A DNA stretch of 64,000 nt from Labrenzia sp. DG1229 (GTDB lineage: Bacteria; Pseudomonadota; Alphaproteobacteria; Rhizobiales; Stappiaceae), in assembly GCF_000521215.1 (NCBI RefSeq), contig NZ_KI928941.1:1-64000 (forward strand). Direction: 5' to 3'. The position numbers and the translations under genes were made by a program. Under the pieces are notes generated by a model. That model saw only the letters and a list, made by a program, of their open reading frames with translations, did no database searches and was not told the origin of the DNA. This document shows, in pieces, positions 56,314 to 64,000 of the stretch; the stretch's first letter is position 1, and each line of letters begins with the position of its first letter.

Positions 56314-56802
56314 ATGTGGTTACGAATGATCGACACAAATCCGAGCAGGTTTTTTCTGATCGTTTCCATGGTCGGACTTCTGGCAACCGGCGCAAGGGCT
56401 TTCGAGATTGAAAAGGCGGAGTTCGTCGTCGGTCTCTCTGATGGCAACTACGACCCAGTCTACGTGCCTTCGGACGTGGTTCCTCTCTTGCCGGACAGGG
56501 CCTGCTTCGGCTGGCGCATCAAGATCTCGAGCGACGAAAAACTCGTCTTTACCAGGGAAATACTCAAGCTACCGGAGCAGCCTGAATATTGGTCCGGCGA
56601 AGATGACAAGTACAGTACCTCGCAAATCTCCGAAGACCGTACCACGGCGATCACCAATGAATATCTGCCGGTCGTAGACGGATGGGTCGAGAACTACTGG
56701 TGCGTTTCCGAAGGCGACCCGATTGGTGATTGTCTCCTTGAGGTCTATTTCGGTGACGTGCCGGCCGGCAGATTTGAGTTCGAGATCGTTTCTGCGGATT
56801 GA
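56314..56802 (+). CDS. Small exported protein of unknown function
   Basis: 162 residues with an export signal (FFLIVSMVGLLATGARA) and an acidic mature domain containing ACFGWRIKIS and, near the end, NYWCVSEGDPIGDCLLEVYF, with three cysteines. The region reads as a beta-sandwich-like periplasmic protein, but no family is recognised. A second in-frame ATG lies at 56326 with no better signal. Preceded by 256 bases after the chemoreceptor. Confidence 0.7.
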   Translation: MWLRMIDTNPSRFFLIVSMVGLLATGARAFEIEKAEFVVGLSDGNYDPVYVPSDVVPLLPDRACFGWRIKISSDEKLVFTREILKLPEQPEYWSGEDDKYSTSQISEDRTTAITNEYLPVVDGWVENYWCVSEGDPIGDCLLEVYFGDVPAGRFEFEIVSAD

Positions 56803-56842
56803 TCATCTGACCAGTCGGAAGACAAAACAAGACAACATCCGA

Positions 56843-57823
56843 TTATCCTTCCCGCAGTGAATGCAACCAGCCAGGCTCCCTCACAAAGTTGCCACGGTTT
56901 TCTCGATTGATGGTCAATCCCGATCGCGCCTCAAGTGTTTCCGGCGTGTTCACGTCCCACGCGAGCCCGAGCCGCTCCAGACCAGTTACCAGCCACCAGC
57001 CTAAGTCGGTTTGGCCTGGCAGGAAACCGAGTTTGGCTGACGCCGGAAAGGCATGATGATTTTCGTGAAAGGCTTCACCGAATGTCACGATGCCAAGGCG
57101 TGGCAGATTGTAGCCCTGAACGCAGGCGCCTTTGACAAAAAGCAGATGATCCTTCGGTTGGTGTGCAAAATAGCCTACCAGCCAGTGACCGATCAGCGAC
57201 ACGGAAACCCTGCAGCAGATACCCCAGACAACGAACGGCAGACCGCCCAGAAGATAAAGTGGCACGGCGATAACAAGTTGCTGTGCCATCCAGGTCCTTT
57301 CCACGACCAGATAGAACGGGTCGCTTACAAGGTCACTTTCGATGGTAAAACGCGGTTCCTGTTTCAGCTTGATGCCGCAGCAAAGCTGCCAATATGCATC
57401 TTTCCAGAACCCGGCGCGATGCGCGAAAAAGTCGTGGCATTCCGACTGCCTCTGACCCCAGTCGCGGAAATCGTGCAGCCTGATCATACCATAAGGGCCG
57501 GCCATACCCACGAGCACCCCAAGATAGACGAGTGTTTTTTCAATCCATGGCACTGTCTTGAAGGATCGGTGGATCAACAGTCGGTGCATGCCGACAGAAT
57601 GACCGCCGCAGATCGTGACTGCTGTAATCAGCACAAATACGCTGAAAGCCGGCCAACTGAACGTCATTGGTCCTGCCACAAGTGCAACAACCGTCATGCC
57701 GACGATCCAGGCCATCTTCGCGGGTTTCAGAACGACTGTCCCGTGAACCGGATTGGCACCACCATCGGATGACACGCGCTCCGTTGAAACAGGCTTCGGA
57801 TTTTCCTCACAGTTTCCAGACAT
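56843..57823 (-). CDS. Membrane fatty acid desaturase
   Basis: A roughly 326-residue membrane-bound desaturase of the acyl-CoA/acyl-lipid type, with four membrane helices in two hairpins. The first histidine box is HSVGMHR, the second is the atypical HDFRDWGQRQSECHDFFAH and the third is HENHHAFP. The conserved histidines bind a di-iron centre. The ATG at 57823 is chosen; an upstream frame to 57841 adds six residues. Divergent from an ArsR regulator, whose two operators fill the intergenic gap, implying regulation of membrane unsaturation by that regulator. Confidence 0.88.
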   Translation of the reverse strand: MSGNCEENPKPVSTERVSSDGGANPVHGTVVLKPAKMAWIVGMTVVALVAGPMTFSWPAFSVFVLITAVTICGGHSVGMHRLLIHRSFKTVPWIEKTLVYLGVLVGMAGPYGMIRLHDFRDWGQRQSECHDFFAHRAGFWKDAYWQLCCGIKLKQEPRFTIESDLVSDPFYLVVERTWMAQQLVIAVPLYLLGGLPFVVWGICCRVSVSLIGHWLVGYFAHQPKDHLLFVKGACVQGYNLPRLGIVTFGEAFHENHHAFPASAKLGFLPGQTDLGWWLVTGLERLGLAWDVNTPETLEARSGLTINRENRGNFVREPGWLHSLREG

Positions 57824-57955
57824 GGTTTTCCTCTCCTTCACCCGCCTGTGGGCAGGTGTGGTCGTGTTCCGGGGATCTGCCCGGAAGCATCAAATCTTTG
57901 TAAATCGGCCTGCTGCAACCAGTAGGCACTTGCCTCGGGAAAGGACGTCCACTAT

Positions 57956-57971
57956 TTAGGCAATAAGCTAA
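57956..57971. promoter_or_regulatory. ArsR-type operator, distal copy
   Basis: TTAGGCAATAAGCTAA, matching 14 of 16 positions of the second operator, in the gap between the divergent desaturase and ArsR genes and nearer the desaturase. The arms TTAG/CTAA are inverted. Confidence 0.55.
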
Positions 57972-57986
57972 TTACCACTTATTATA

Positions 57987-58008
57987 TAATTAGGCAATTA
58001 CCTAATTA
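57987..58008. promoter_or_regulatory. ArsR-type operator, proximal copy
   Basis: Arms TAATTAGG / CCTAATTA (8 bp, perfect) around CAATTA, forming an almost complete 22-bp palindrome. It ends four bases before the first possible ATG of the ArsR gene, so it would block its own expression; the similarity to the site at 57956-57971 suggests joint control of both genes. Confidence 0.65.
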
Positions 58009-58012
58009 AAGT

Positions 58013-58414
58013 ATGATGAATGCCTTCGAGCGGGAGTTCCAGACCGAAATGAGTGACCAATCCGACACGCTGAATGCTGCAGAGGCTGGTGGCATTCAGA
58101 AGGTTTTCGAAGCTCTTTCGTCTGCTCCGCGACGCAAGATCCTCGCCTACCTGGCGCATAGCTCTCTGACCGCCGGCGAAATCGCGGACCGTTTCGACAT
58201 GTCGAAACCGTCTATTTCCCAACACCTCAATGTGCTTGAAGGTGCCGGTCTGGTGCAGAAAGAAAAACGCGGGCAATACGTTCACTACTCGATTGTGCAG
58301 GAAAGTCTGGCCAACACGCTCAACAGCTATGTGCAGGAAGTCTGTCCCGTGTCGCGTCCGCTCAAGAAGGAAAGCGCAACAATCGCAAAAACGCAGGATG
58401 AGAACCGAGATTGA
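58013..58414 (+). CDS. ArsR family transcriptional regulator
   Basis: A 133-residue ArsR/SmtB-fold regulator: FEALSSAPRRKILAYLAHS, the recognition helix segment SLTAGEIADRFDMSKPSISQHLN, and the wing EKRGQYVHYSI. The one cysteine, in QEVCPVSR, does not make a typical metal site, so it is probably of the SdpR/non-metal subtype. The first ATG (58013) touches the operator; the ATG at 58049 (MSDQSDTLN), 12 bases after GCGGGAG, may be the real start. It is divergent from the desaturase gene and likely represses it. Confidence 0.9.
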   Translation: MMNAFEREFQTEMSDQSDTLNAAEAGGIQKVFEALSSAPRRKILAYLAHSSLTAGEIADRFDMSKPSISQHLNVLEGAGLVQKEKRGQYVHYSIVQESLANTLNSYVQEVCPVSRPLKKESATIAKTQDENRD

Positions 58415-58556
58415 ACCTTTCACTTTCATGGTTCGCGCTTCGTGTGGGGGATGACCACCGATCAGGTGCTTTTCCTCTTCCCCTTGACGCCAATTCTTGT
58501 AATCTGCCGGCATTGCCGTTCGCGCTATCGACATCTCCCCTTCCCGGATCGCCCTC

Positions 58557-59516
58557 ATGCCAAAACCAGACATCCTCGTAACCAAACCGATGCTGCCTAT
58601 CGTCGAGCAACAGCTGGATGCGGAGTTCACCGTTCACCGGCTTTACGAGGCCGAGGACGAACAGGCGATGCTGGCGGAGGTTGGCGATCGGATCCGGGGC
58701 GTTGCACTGTCGTGGTGGCAGGTGAACGAGGCTTTCCTGAAACAGCTCCCGAATGCCGAGATCGTCGCCAGTTTCGGTGTCGGTTACGACCATGTGGATA
58801 CCGACGCCTGCCTGGCGGCGAATGTGATGGTGACCCACACGCCCGATGTCCTGTCGGAAGAAGTCGCGGACACGGCAATCGGCCTGTTGCTCATGACCGT
58901 GCGCGAGCTTGGACAGGCGGAACGGTGGCTGAGAGACGGCAGCTGGGCAGAAAATGGCGCCTACCCGCTCACCCAGGCAACAATGCAGGGCCGCACACTC
59001 GGCATTTTCGGTCTTGGGCGTATAGGCAAGTCGATTGCGCGGCGCGCGGAAAGTTTCGGCCTCAAGGTCGCGTATCATGGTCGCTCCCGCCAGGACGGTG
59101 TCGATTATCCCTATCACGCAAGTCTTGCTGCGCTTGCCGCGGCCTGTGACACCCTGATGGTGGTGGCGCCAGGGACTCCTGAAACGAAGCACGCTGTCAA
59201 TGCGGAGGTCCTGAAGGCTCTCGGTCCGACGGGTATCGTCGTCAATATCGGCAGAGGTTCGGTAATCGACGAGACAGCCCTTACAGAAGCGCTCGAGAAA
59301 GGTACGATATATGGAGCAGGTCTCGATGTCTTCGAAGAAGAGCCCTGTCGGCCTGAACGCCTCATGAAACTGCCGCGCGTTACCTTGCTGCCCCATGTCG
59401 GATCAGCCTCGCAGGCAACCCGCAATGCCATGGGACAACTCGTCGTCGACAATCTGAAAAGCTGGTTTTCCACCGGACGTCCGCTCACTGCGGTGCCCGA
59501 GCTGAAACAAAAATAA
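58557..59516 (+). CDS. D-isomer specific 2-hydroxyacid dehydrogenase
   Basis: A 319-residue NAD(P)-dependent dehydrogenase of the D-2-hydroxyacid family. The Rossmann motif is GIFGLGRIGKSIARR, the substrate/catalytic Arg lies in NIGRGSVIDETAL, the Glu in GLDVFEEEP and the catalytic His in PHVGSAS. HGRSRQ following the Rossmann strand suggests NADPH rather than NADH, as in glyoxylate/hydroxypyruvate reductases; that assignment is inference. The protein is soluble. A terminator follows 20 bases later. Confidence 0.92.
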   Translation: MPKPDILVTKPMLPIVEQQLDAEFTVHRLYEAEDEQAMLAEVGDRIRGVALSWWQVNEAFLKQLPNAEIVASFGVGYDHVDTDACLAANVMVTHTPDVLSEEVADTAIGLLLMTVRELGQAERWLRDGSWAENGAYPLTQATMQGRTLGIFGLGRIGKSIARRAESFGLKVAYHGRSRQDGVDYPYHASLAALAAACDTLMVVAPGTPETKHAVNAEVLKALGPTGIVVNIGRGSVIDETALTEALEKGTIYGAGLDVFEEEPCRPERLMKLPRVTLLPHVGSASQATRNAMGQLVVDNLKSWFSTGRPLTAVPELKQK

Positions 59517-59538
59517 CGCACCCTGTTCTTTCAAGATG

Positions 59539-59565
59539 ATCGGCGCACGCATGCGCGCCGATTTT
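59539..59565 (+). terminator. Rho-independent terminator of the dehydrogenase gene
   Basis: ATCGGCGC / GCGCCGAT, a perfect 8-bp stem with an 8-base loop followed by TTTGCTTC, starting 23 bases after the stop. Confidence 0.75.
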
Positions 59566-59755
59566 GCTTCATTCTTCCACTGATTTCCACCAGCGCACTT
59601 CGCTCCAGGCTATTGACTGGCCCGGGCAGGACAACCAAACGGCAAAAACGTACTTCCCATGTTTGCGCTGATCGTCATCATCGTAAGAAGATTGACGAAT
59701 TCAAAGTCCGGTCCGGAAACCGGGCATGCCCTGAGATTGGACAGACATCCGACCT

Positions 59756-60028
59756 TCACGAACTCAAGGTTTTTTCCCTGAGATCCGGCGTCAGTCCCTT
59801 TGTTCCGACCCGGGTTTCGGCCTCGACAACCATCTCCTGATAACGGGCGCAATTCTCCTTGCGCCTGTCTTCTCTCTCATCTGCCCGTGCATGTTCAATC
59901 GCAACGGCATTGAACAGGACAAGCGCAACGAAGGTTGCCGCCGGGCGCGCAAGGCAGTTCTGTTGGTTGGCCGTTGTCTTCCGCATTTCGAAGCAGCCGG
60001 CCCGGGTCTCGGTCGGATACCTGATCAT
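59756..60028 (-). CDS. Small exported protein coupled to the beta-lactamase gene
   Basis: 90 residues. After a basic start (MIRYPTETRAGCFEMRKTT) comes a hydrophobic signal (TFVALVLFNAVAIEHARA) and a short, very charged mature part (DEREDRRKENCARYQEM). The ATG overlaps the beta-lactamase stop by four bases (ATGA), a sign of translational coupling; an internal ATG at 59986 would also keep the signal peptide. The family is not recognised. Its role beside bla could be accessory or accidental. Confidence 0.65.
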   Translation of the reverse strand: MIRYPTETRAGCFEMRKTTANQQNCLARPAATFVALVLFNAVAIEHARADEREDRRKENCARYQEMVVEAETRVGTKGLTPDLREKTLSS

Positions 60029-60909
60029 GGCTGAAGAGCAGCCGGGAGCGCTTGCGCGATGCCGGCGATCGCCTTGTTGCGGGCCTCGAATGCCGCCGTT
60101 GTCTGGGTGATGTAGATTGCGATCACCAGCGGTTTGCGGCCTTCGGGCCAGATAACGGCAATGTTGTTGCGCGACCCGTTGGCGCCTGCGCCTGTCTTGT
60201 CGGCGATGCGCCAGCCTTCGGGCAACCCGGCGCGTAGCGTGCTGTTTCCAACCTTGTTGCCTTCGAGCCAACCCGTGAGCTTGGCTCTGGCATCTGCCGC
60301 CAGGGTCTCGTCAAGAACAAGTTTCCTCAGCGTTTCGGCCGCCGCATCTGGTGTTGTTGTATCCCTGTCATCGCCTGGAATACCGGTGTTCGACTCCGGT
60401 TCCCAGCGATCCACGCGTGACATGTCGTCTCCGATGCCTCTGAGGTAGGCTGTCACGCCCTCGGGCCCGCCGACTTCCTTCATGACGATGTTTGCCGCAG
60501 CATTGTCGCTTATCGTGACCGTGACCCTGCAAAGATCCTCAATCGTGAAACCTGCGCCGCCGACCCGTTTTGCGGTGACGGGTGAATAAGAAACAATATC
60601 GCTTTCCTCCACCACTACCTCGCGGCCTGCGTCAACAGTCCTGTTTGAGGCTGCATCGAGCAAGGCAGCACACAGAAAAGCCTTGAAAGTGCTGTTCATC
60701 GGAAACCGTTCGTTACCTTTATGCGACCAGGTTTTTCCCGATTCAGTATCAATGATCGAAACACCAACCCTTGCCGACAGGCGAGTCTCGATATCCTCGA
60801 TCGCCTTGGCAACGGGACGAGGATCGAAGTCGGCCGCCTGAGCTGACCCCAGTGTAAAAAATGGAAGGAGAATGCCTACGAGGGCACTCTTGTGGATGCT
60901 CAATGTCAT
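60025..60909 (-). CDS. bla: Class A beta-lactamase
   Basis: A 294-residue serine beta-lactamase, exported by a signal peptide (SALVGILLPFFTLGSAQA). All class A motifs are present: S73-T-F-K76 (nucleophile), S134-D-N136, E170 in RWEPESN (general base of the omega loop), and K238-T-G240. Two cysteines, Cys80 and Cys127, are placed like the Cys77-Cys123 disulfide of TEM. It hydrolyses beta-lactams in the periplasm. GGAG six bases before the ATG at 60909 sets the start; a second ATG one codon upstream (60912) is less well spaced. The divergent AmpR-like gene probably makes expression inducible. The spectrum cannot be told from the sequence. Confidence 0.95.
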   Translation of the reverse strand: MTLSIHKSALVGILLPFFTLGSAQAADFDPRPVAKAIEDIETRLSARVGVSIIDTESGKTWSHKGNERFPMNSTFKAFLCAALLDAASNRTVDAGREVVVEESDIVSYSPVTAKRVGGAGFTIEDLCRVTVTISDNAAANIVMKEVGGPEGVTAYLRGIGDDMSRVDRWEPESNTGIPGDDRDTTTPDAAAETLRKLVLDETLAADARAKLTGWLEGNKVGNSTLRAGLPEGWRIADKTGAGANGSRNNIAVIWPEGRKPLVIAIYITQTTAAFEARNKAIAGIAQALPAALQP

Positions 60910-60994
60910 CATGGTCTCCAGGAAGTTAGATAAACCGTCCGCTACATCCCGCCCCCGTGAGGGCTGCAACAGGACCCACAGACATTGCGCTTGC

Positions 60995-61013
60995 CATTTG
61001 CATAAGACAAATG
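60995..61013. promoter_or_regulatory. AmpR-type operator between bla and ampR
   Basis: CATTTG-CATAAGA-CAAATG: 6-bp arms with a 7-base centre, containing the LysR T-N11-A motif (TTGCATAAGACAA). It sits in the 148-base gap of the divergent pair, about 85 bases from the beta-lactamase start and 45 from the regulator's. Confidence 0.6.
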
Positions 61014-61057
61014 ATGAATGATGGCGTCAGACATGAGAAAAACTAGGCCATAAGACC

Positions 61058-61933
61058 GTGGACATATCCAGGATACCACTCAACGCACTTCGCGCCTTCG
61101 AGGCTTCAGCAAGGCTGCAGAGTTTCACGAGGGCCGGGCTGGAACTTCGCGTTTCCCAGACGGCCATAAGCCACCAGGTGAAGGCACTTGAAGAAACACT
61201 GCAGGTGTCGCTGTTCAAGCGGCAACCCCGCGGTGTCACGCTGACAGATGAAGGCCAGGCACTGCTTCCCGTGCTTTCCGATGCCTTTCGCCGCATGAGT
61301 GAAGCGCTCAGCCGGTTTGAGGATGGCAATTTTCGGGACGTTCTGACCGTCGGCGTGGTGAGCAGCTTTGCCACCGGCTGGCTGCTGCCGCGACTGCAGG
61401 ACTTTTCCAAGTTGCATCCGCAGGTCGACATCCGCCTCAAGACAAACAACAACCGTGCCGACCTGCTAACGGACGGACTGGACTGCTTCATCCGTTTCGG
61501 TGACGGCGCCTGGCACGGAACCGAAGCCGTGAGCCTGTTTGCTGCCAAACTGTATCCGGTCTGCTCACCGGGAACTGCAGACCGTATTGGAGAACCTGCT
61601 GATCTTCTGCATGAAAACTTGCTTCGGTCCTACAGGTTGAATGAATGGACACTGTGGTTTCAAGCATCAGCCCTTGCTCCACCGAGGAGCCGGGGCTGGA
61701 TCTTCGATTCATCGCTTTCCATCGTTGAGGCGGTATCACAGGGTGCCGGGATAGGTCTTGTTCCCGCCCGCCTGTTTGAACGCGATCTCAGGGCCGGACG
61801 GATCGTCCAGCCGTTCGAAACCGGCGTGGAGACCGGGAGCTATTGGCTGACCTGGTTGAAATCACGCGAGGAAACCGGTGCAATGCGTATCTTCCGCGAA
61901 TGGATCACCGGGATTGCAGCTTCGCAAAAATAG
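61058..61933 (+). CDS. ampR: LysR family regulator AmpR-like
   Basis: A 291-residue LysR regulator whose N-terminal part (IPLNALRAFEASARLQSFTRAG, described here by its first 15 or so residues only) and effector segment (GVVSSFATGWLLPRL, NNNRADLLTDGLD, RFGDGAWHGTEA) follow AmpR closely. In enterobacteria AmpR senses cell-wall muropeptides released by beta-lactams and activates a divergent beta-lactamase gene; the same arrangement is present here. The start is the GTG at 61058. The name is by similarity and context. Confidence 0.88.
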   Translation: MDISRIPLNALRAFEASARLQSFTRAGLELRVSQTAISHQVKALEETLQVSLFKRQPRGVTLTDEGQALLPVLSDAFRRMSEALSRFEDGNFRDVLTVGVVSSFATGWLLPRLQDFSKLHPQVDIRLKTNNNRADLLTDGLDCFIRFGDGAWHGTEAVSLFAAKLYPVCSPGTADRIGEPADLLHENLLRSYRLNEWTLWFQASALAPPRSRGWIFDSSLSIVEAVSQGAGIGLVPARLFERDLRAGRIVQPFETGVETGSYWLTWLKSREETGAMRIFREWITGIAASQK

Positions 61934-61939
61934 ACCGGG

Positions 61940-62701
61940 TCAGCTCTTGCGTCCGGCAACCATCTCGCGTTTTCCCGCAAAACCTGCTTTCTTTTCGATG
62001 GCAAATCCGGCCGATTGCAGATTGCGGCGGACCCAGCCTGCAGCCGTGTAGGATGCGAGTGTGCCGTCACACGCGGTCAGTGTCGCAGCACTCGCCAGAA
62101 GGTCTGCATCCCAGAGCTCAGGATTTTTCGCGGGACTGAAACCATCCAGATACCAGGCATCGACGGGTGCGATGACCATTCCATCCACAGACACTGGCCC
62201 ACTTTCAACGACAAGCTCCTCAATCAAATCTCTTGCATCGCCAACCCCGAGCAGAAGATCTGCGTTTGAGACCGACATCCGGTTCCAGCCCGGCTTGGGT
62301 GCCCATTTCGAGATCAATTCCGCCGACACTTCGGCAAGCACCGGAAACGCGGCAAGAGCCCGCTCCAACTGACAGGCCGTCATCGGAAAGAGCTCGAAGG
62401 AGATGAACTGAAGTCCGGGAGGCCTGCTCATGCCGTCGAGCGTTGCAAGCGTCGTCAGGAAATTGAGGCCGGTTCCGAAGCCGAATTCGGCGATGGTGAA
62501 AGCCTGACGCCCTTCAAACCGCTCCGGCAAGCCGTTGCCGTTCAAGAAGACGTGTCGAGTTTCTTCCATCCCCCCGGCCCTGGAAAAATAGGTGTCGTCA
62601 AATCCCTGGGCAAGCGGCACCTCGCCCTCCAGCCATTTCAGGTCCGGTGCACTTGAAGGCACCCTGGACGCATCTTTCAGTTTGGGGTCCTGTTCCGTCA
62701 T
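61940..62701 (-). CDS. mnmD: tRNA 5-methylaminomethyl-2-thiouridine methyltransferase MnmD
   Basis: 253 residues matching the methyltransferase half of MnmC (DUF752): EVPLAQGFDDTYFSRAGGM..., the SAM-binding FGFGTGLNFL, and the C-terminal YLDGFSPAKNPELWD. It transfers a methyl group from SAM to the last step of mnm5s2U34 in tRNA. In many bacteria this enzyme is fused to an FAD oxidase (MnmC); here the oxidase-like gene is a separate divergent neighbour. Confidence 0.93.
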   Translation of the reverse strand: MTEQDPKLKDASRVPSSAPDLKWLEGEVPLAQGFDDTYFSRAGGMEETRHVFLNGNGLPERFEGRQAFTIAEFGFGTGLNFLTTLATLDGMSRPPGLQFISFELFPMTACQLERALAAFPVLAEVSAELISKWAPKPGWNRMSVSNADLLLGVGDARDLIEELVVESGPVSVDGMVIAPVDAWYLDGFSPAKNPELWDADLLASAATLTACDGTLASYTAAGWVRRNLQSAGFAIEKKAGFAGKREMVAGRKS

Positions 62702-62790
62702 CTTTCCAAGTGCCTTAATTTCTTTGCCAAGTGTGCCGTGTTCTCATATGAGAGCCGGTCTAGGCAATCAATCCCAGGAAGCCCTCCGAC

Positions 62791-63960
62791 ATGGCGTCAC
62801 CATCCGCCGCCCCATTCGATGTTGCTGTTGCCGGCGCCGGAATTTTTGGCCTTGCCGTTGCCTATCAGGCGATCAGGGCGGGCCTGCGCACTGTCGTGCT
62901 TGAGGCAGAGCGTGTCGGAGCCGGATCCAGCGGCGGACTTCTCGGCGCCCTGATGCCGCATATGCCGGCGCGGTGGAACCCTAAAAAGGAATTCCAGTTC
63001 CAAGCGCTTCTCTCGCTGGAAAACCATATTCAAACGCTGGAAGCAGACACCGTTCTCAATTGTGGCTACAAGCGCTGCGGTCGCATTCTGCCACTGACGA
63101 CAACGGACAAGCTTGAACATCATCTGGAACGTGCCGAAGAAAGCAAATTGCGCTGGCACCCTGACGAAACCGGCTTTTCGTATGCGGTCGAGCCTGCGGG
63201 CAGCCGGTCCGACTGGCTGAACGGTGCAGCGGCACCCTATGGCATCGTATATGAGACGCTGGCAGCACGTGTCTCCCCGCGAAGATATCTCTCGGCTCTT
63301 GCGGCATATGTCAGACAGCGCGGAGAATTACGCGAAGGCGCAAGGGTCGTGGGTTTCGAAGACAAGTCAGGCGAAGTGCTTCTTGAGGGGCAAGCTTCTC
63401 TACCCGCCAAACGTCTCGTTATCTGTGGTGGTTTTGCGGCATTCGACCTGATTGAACAGTTTACCGGTGAGAAAATCGGACGCGGTGAAAAGGGTCAGGC
63501 GCTGCTGCTCGACGGCAGGGGCCTTGAGGACAAACCGGCGATCTATTGTGACGGGCTCTATGTTGTTCCACACGGCGATGGAACCGTCGCCATCGGCAGC
63601 ACATCCGACCGGACATTCGAAGATGCATGTCCCTCGCCGGTGCGCACGTCAGAGCTGATCGAACGCGCTACAGCGTTTTGTCCTTCCCTGAAGGGCCAGG
63701 AGATCCTGACCGATTGGGCCGGTATCAGGCCACGCTGCCACAAGCGCGATCCGCTGGTGGGAAGACTTCCCGGCTTTGACGCGCTTTACGCTGCTACAGG
63801 CGGTTACAAGATCTCGTTCGGTATCGCGCATCTAGTCGCCGATTGCCTGGTCTCCGATATCGCGCAAAGCAAACCTGAGTACGAGCTGCCGCAGACCTTT
63901 CAGCCAACACACCACTTCGGTACAAATCATCTAAAGGACGACAACTGGAGGAATGGGTAA
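62791..63960 (+). CDS. FAD-dependent oxidoreductase (MnmC2/DAAO-like)
   Basis: A 389-residue FAD-dependent amine oxidase of the DAO family. The dinucleotide motif is VAVAGAGIFGLAVAYQ, the GG doublet near it is SGGLLGALMPHM, and the C-terminal substrate/FAD segment is WAGIRPRCHKRDPLVG followed by TGGYKISFGIAH. It lies 89 bases from, and divergent to, mnmD, and resembles the C-terminal oxidase of MnmC, which removes the carboxymethyl group from cmnm5s2U34. Whether it acts on tRNA or a free amine is not proven. GGAAG precedes the ATG. Confidence 0.82.
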   Translation: MASPSAAPFDVAVAGAGIFGLAVAYQAIRAGLRTVVLEAERVGAGSSGGLLGALMPHMPARWNPKKEFQFQALLSLENHIQTLEADTVLNCGYKRCGRILPLTTTDKLEHHLERAEESKLRWHPDETGFSYAVEPAGSRSDWLNGAAAPYGIVYETLAARVSPRRYLSALAAYVRQRGELREGARVVGFEDKSGEVLLEGQASLPAKRLVICGGFAAFDLIEQFTGEKIGRGEKGQALLLDGRGLEDKPAIYCDGLYVVPHGDGTVAIGSTSDRTFEDACPSPVRTSELIERATAFCPSLKGQEILTDWAGIRPRCHKRDPLVGRLPGFDALYAATGGYKISFGIAHLVADCLVSDIAQSKPEYELPQTFQPTHHFGTNHLKDDNWRNG

Positions 63961-64000
63961 CCCATAAGCGTTGAAGCGATCCGGGTGAGAACTCGCATTT

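Noticed and set aside
58362-59396. Minus-strand open frame opposite the 2-hydroxyacid dehydrogenase
   Set aside because: Shadow of a well-conserved gene with intact catalytic motifs on the plus strand.

Overview
The window reads as chromosomal DNA of a free-living, probably marine alphaproteobacterium of the order Hyphomicrobiales, possibly a Roseibium/Labrenzia/Stappia relative. This is inferred from three things: a FeuN-FeuP-FeuQ block running into ccmI-ccmE-ccmF-ccmH (a rhizobial-type arrangement), alphaproteobacterial families such as DUF2336, DUF1194 and 17 kDa surface-antigen lipoproteins, and the codon style. Genes are dense. I saw no rRNA, tRNA, CRISPR array, insertion sequence, integrase or phage gene. 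Taxonomy is inference only.

Layout. 1-9.1 kb: a DUF2336 protein, an alpha/beta hydrolase-OsmC fusion, and a five-gene dipeptide/nickel-type ABC importer operon divergent from a LysR regulator, with a 17-bp palindrome between them. 9.1-15.4 kb: ccmH, ccmF, ccmE and ccmI (cytochrome c haem ligation) followed by a helical unknown and a lipoprotein. 15.6-18.0 kb: the two-component system feuP-feuQ with the small periplasmic feuN; an 11-bp-spaced direct repeat lies before the operon. 18.4-24 kb: DUF1194, membrane and lipoprotein unknowns, a phytanoyl-CoA-dioxygenase-like protein divergent from a LacI regulator, and a YafY-type regulator with a VOC protein. 24.2-33.2 kb: an exported metallophosphoesterase with a HupE-like membrane protein, a DUF465 protein, a candidate small RNA, an SDR, YjbQ, a glycosyltransferase and an FMN-dependent glutamate-synthase-family protein.

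33.2-38.4 kb is a membrane-stress cluster read on the minus strand: PspA-like protein, OB-fold membrane protein (YqiJ type), flotillin (YqiK type) and a membrane-anchored coiled-coil protein I do not recognise. It is preceded by a small ribbon-helix-helix-like gene with three AAACGAA repeats in front of it. 38.6-47.3 kb: an XRE regulator, an ABC exporter with a cysteine-rich (Fe-S type) winged-helix regulator, a GGDEF-EAL protein, DUF2293, RidA-like and MOSC proteins, and a His/Pro/Tyr-rich exported protein. 47.5-53.5 kb: two tandem FUSC-family proteins and ettA, whose frame is broken by one missing base in an A run. 54-58.4 kb: a chemoreceptor ending in a PilZ-like domain, an exported unknown, and a fatty acid desaturase divergent from an ArsR regulator with two matching operators. 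58.5-64 kb: a 2-hydroxyacid dehydrogenase, a class A beta-lactamase divergent from an AmpR-like regulator and coupled to a tiny exported protein, and a divergent pair of tRNA-modification genes (MnmD and an MnmC2-like oxidase).

The points most worth following are the candidate anti-Shine-Dalgarno small RNA near 28.1 kb, the flotillin/PspA cluster with its unknown fourth member, the ettA frameshift, the chemoreceptor-PilZ fusion, and several palindromic operators that tie regulators to single target operons.
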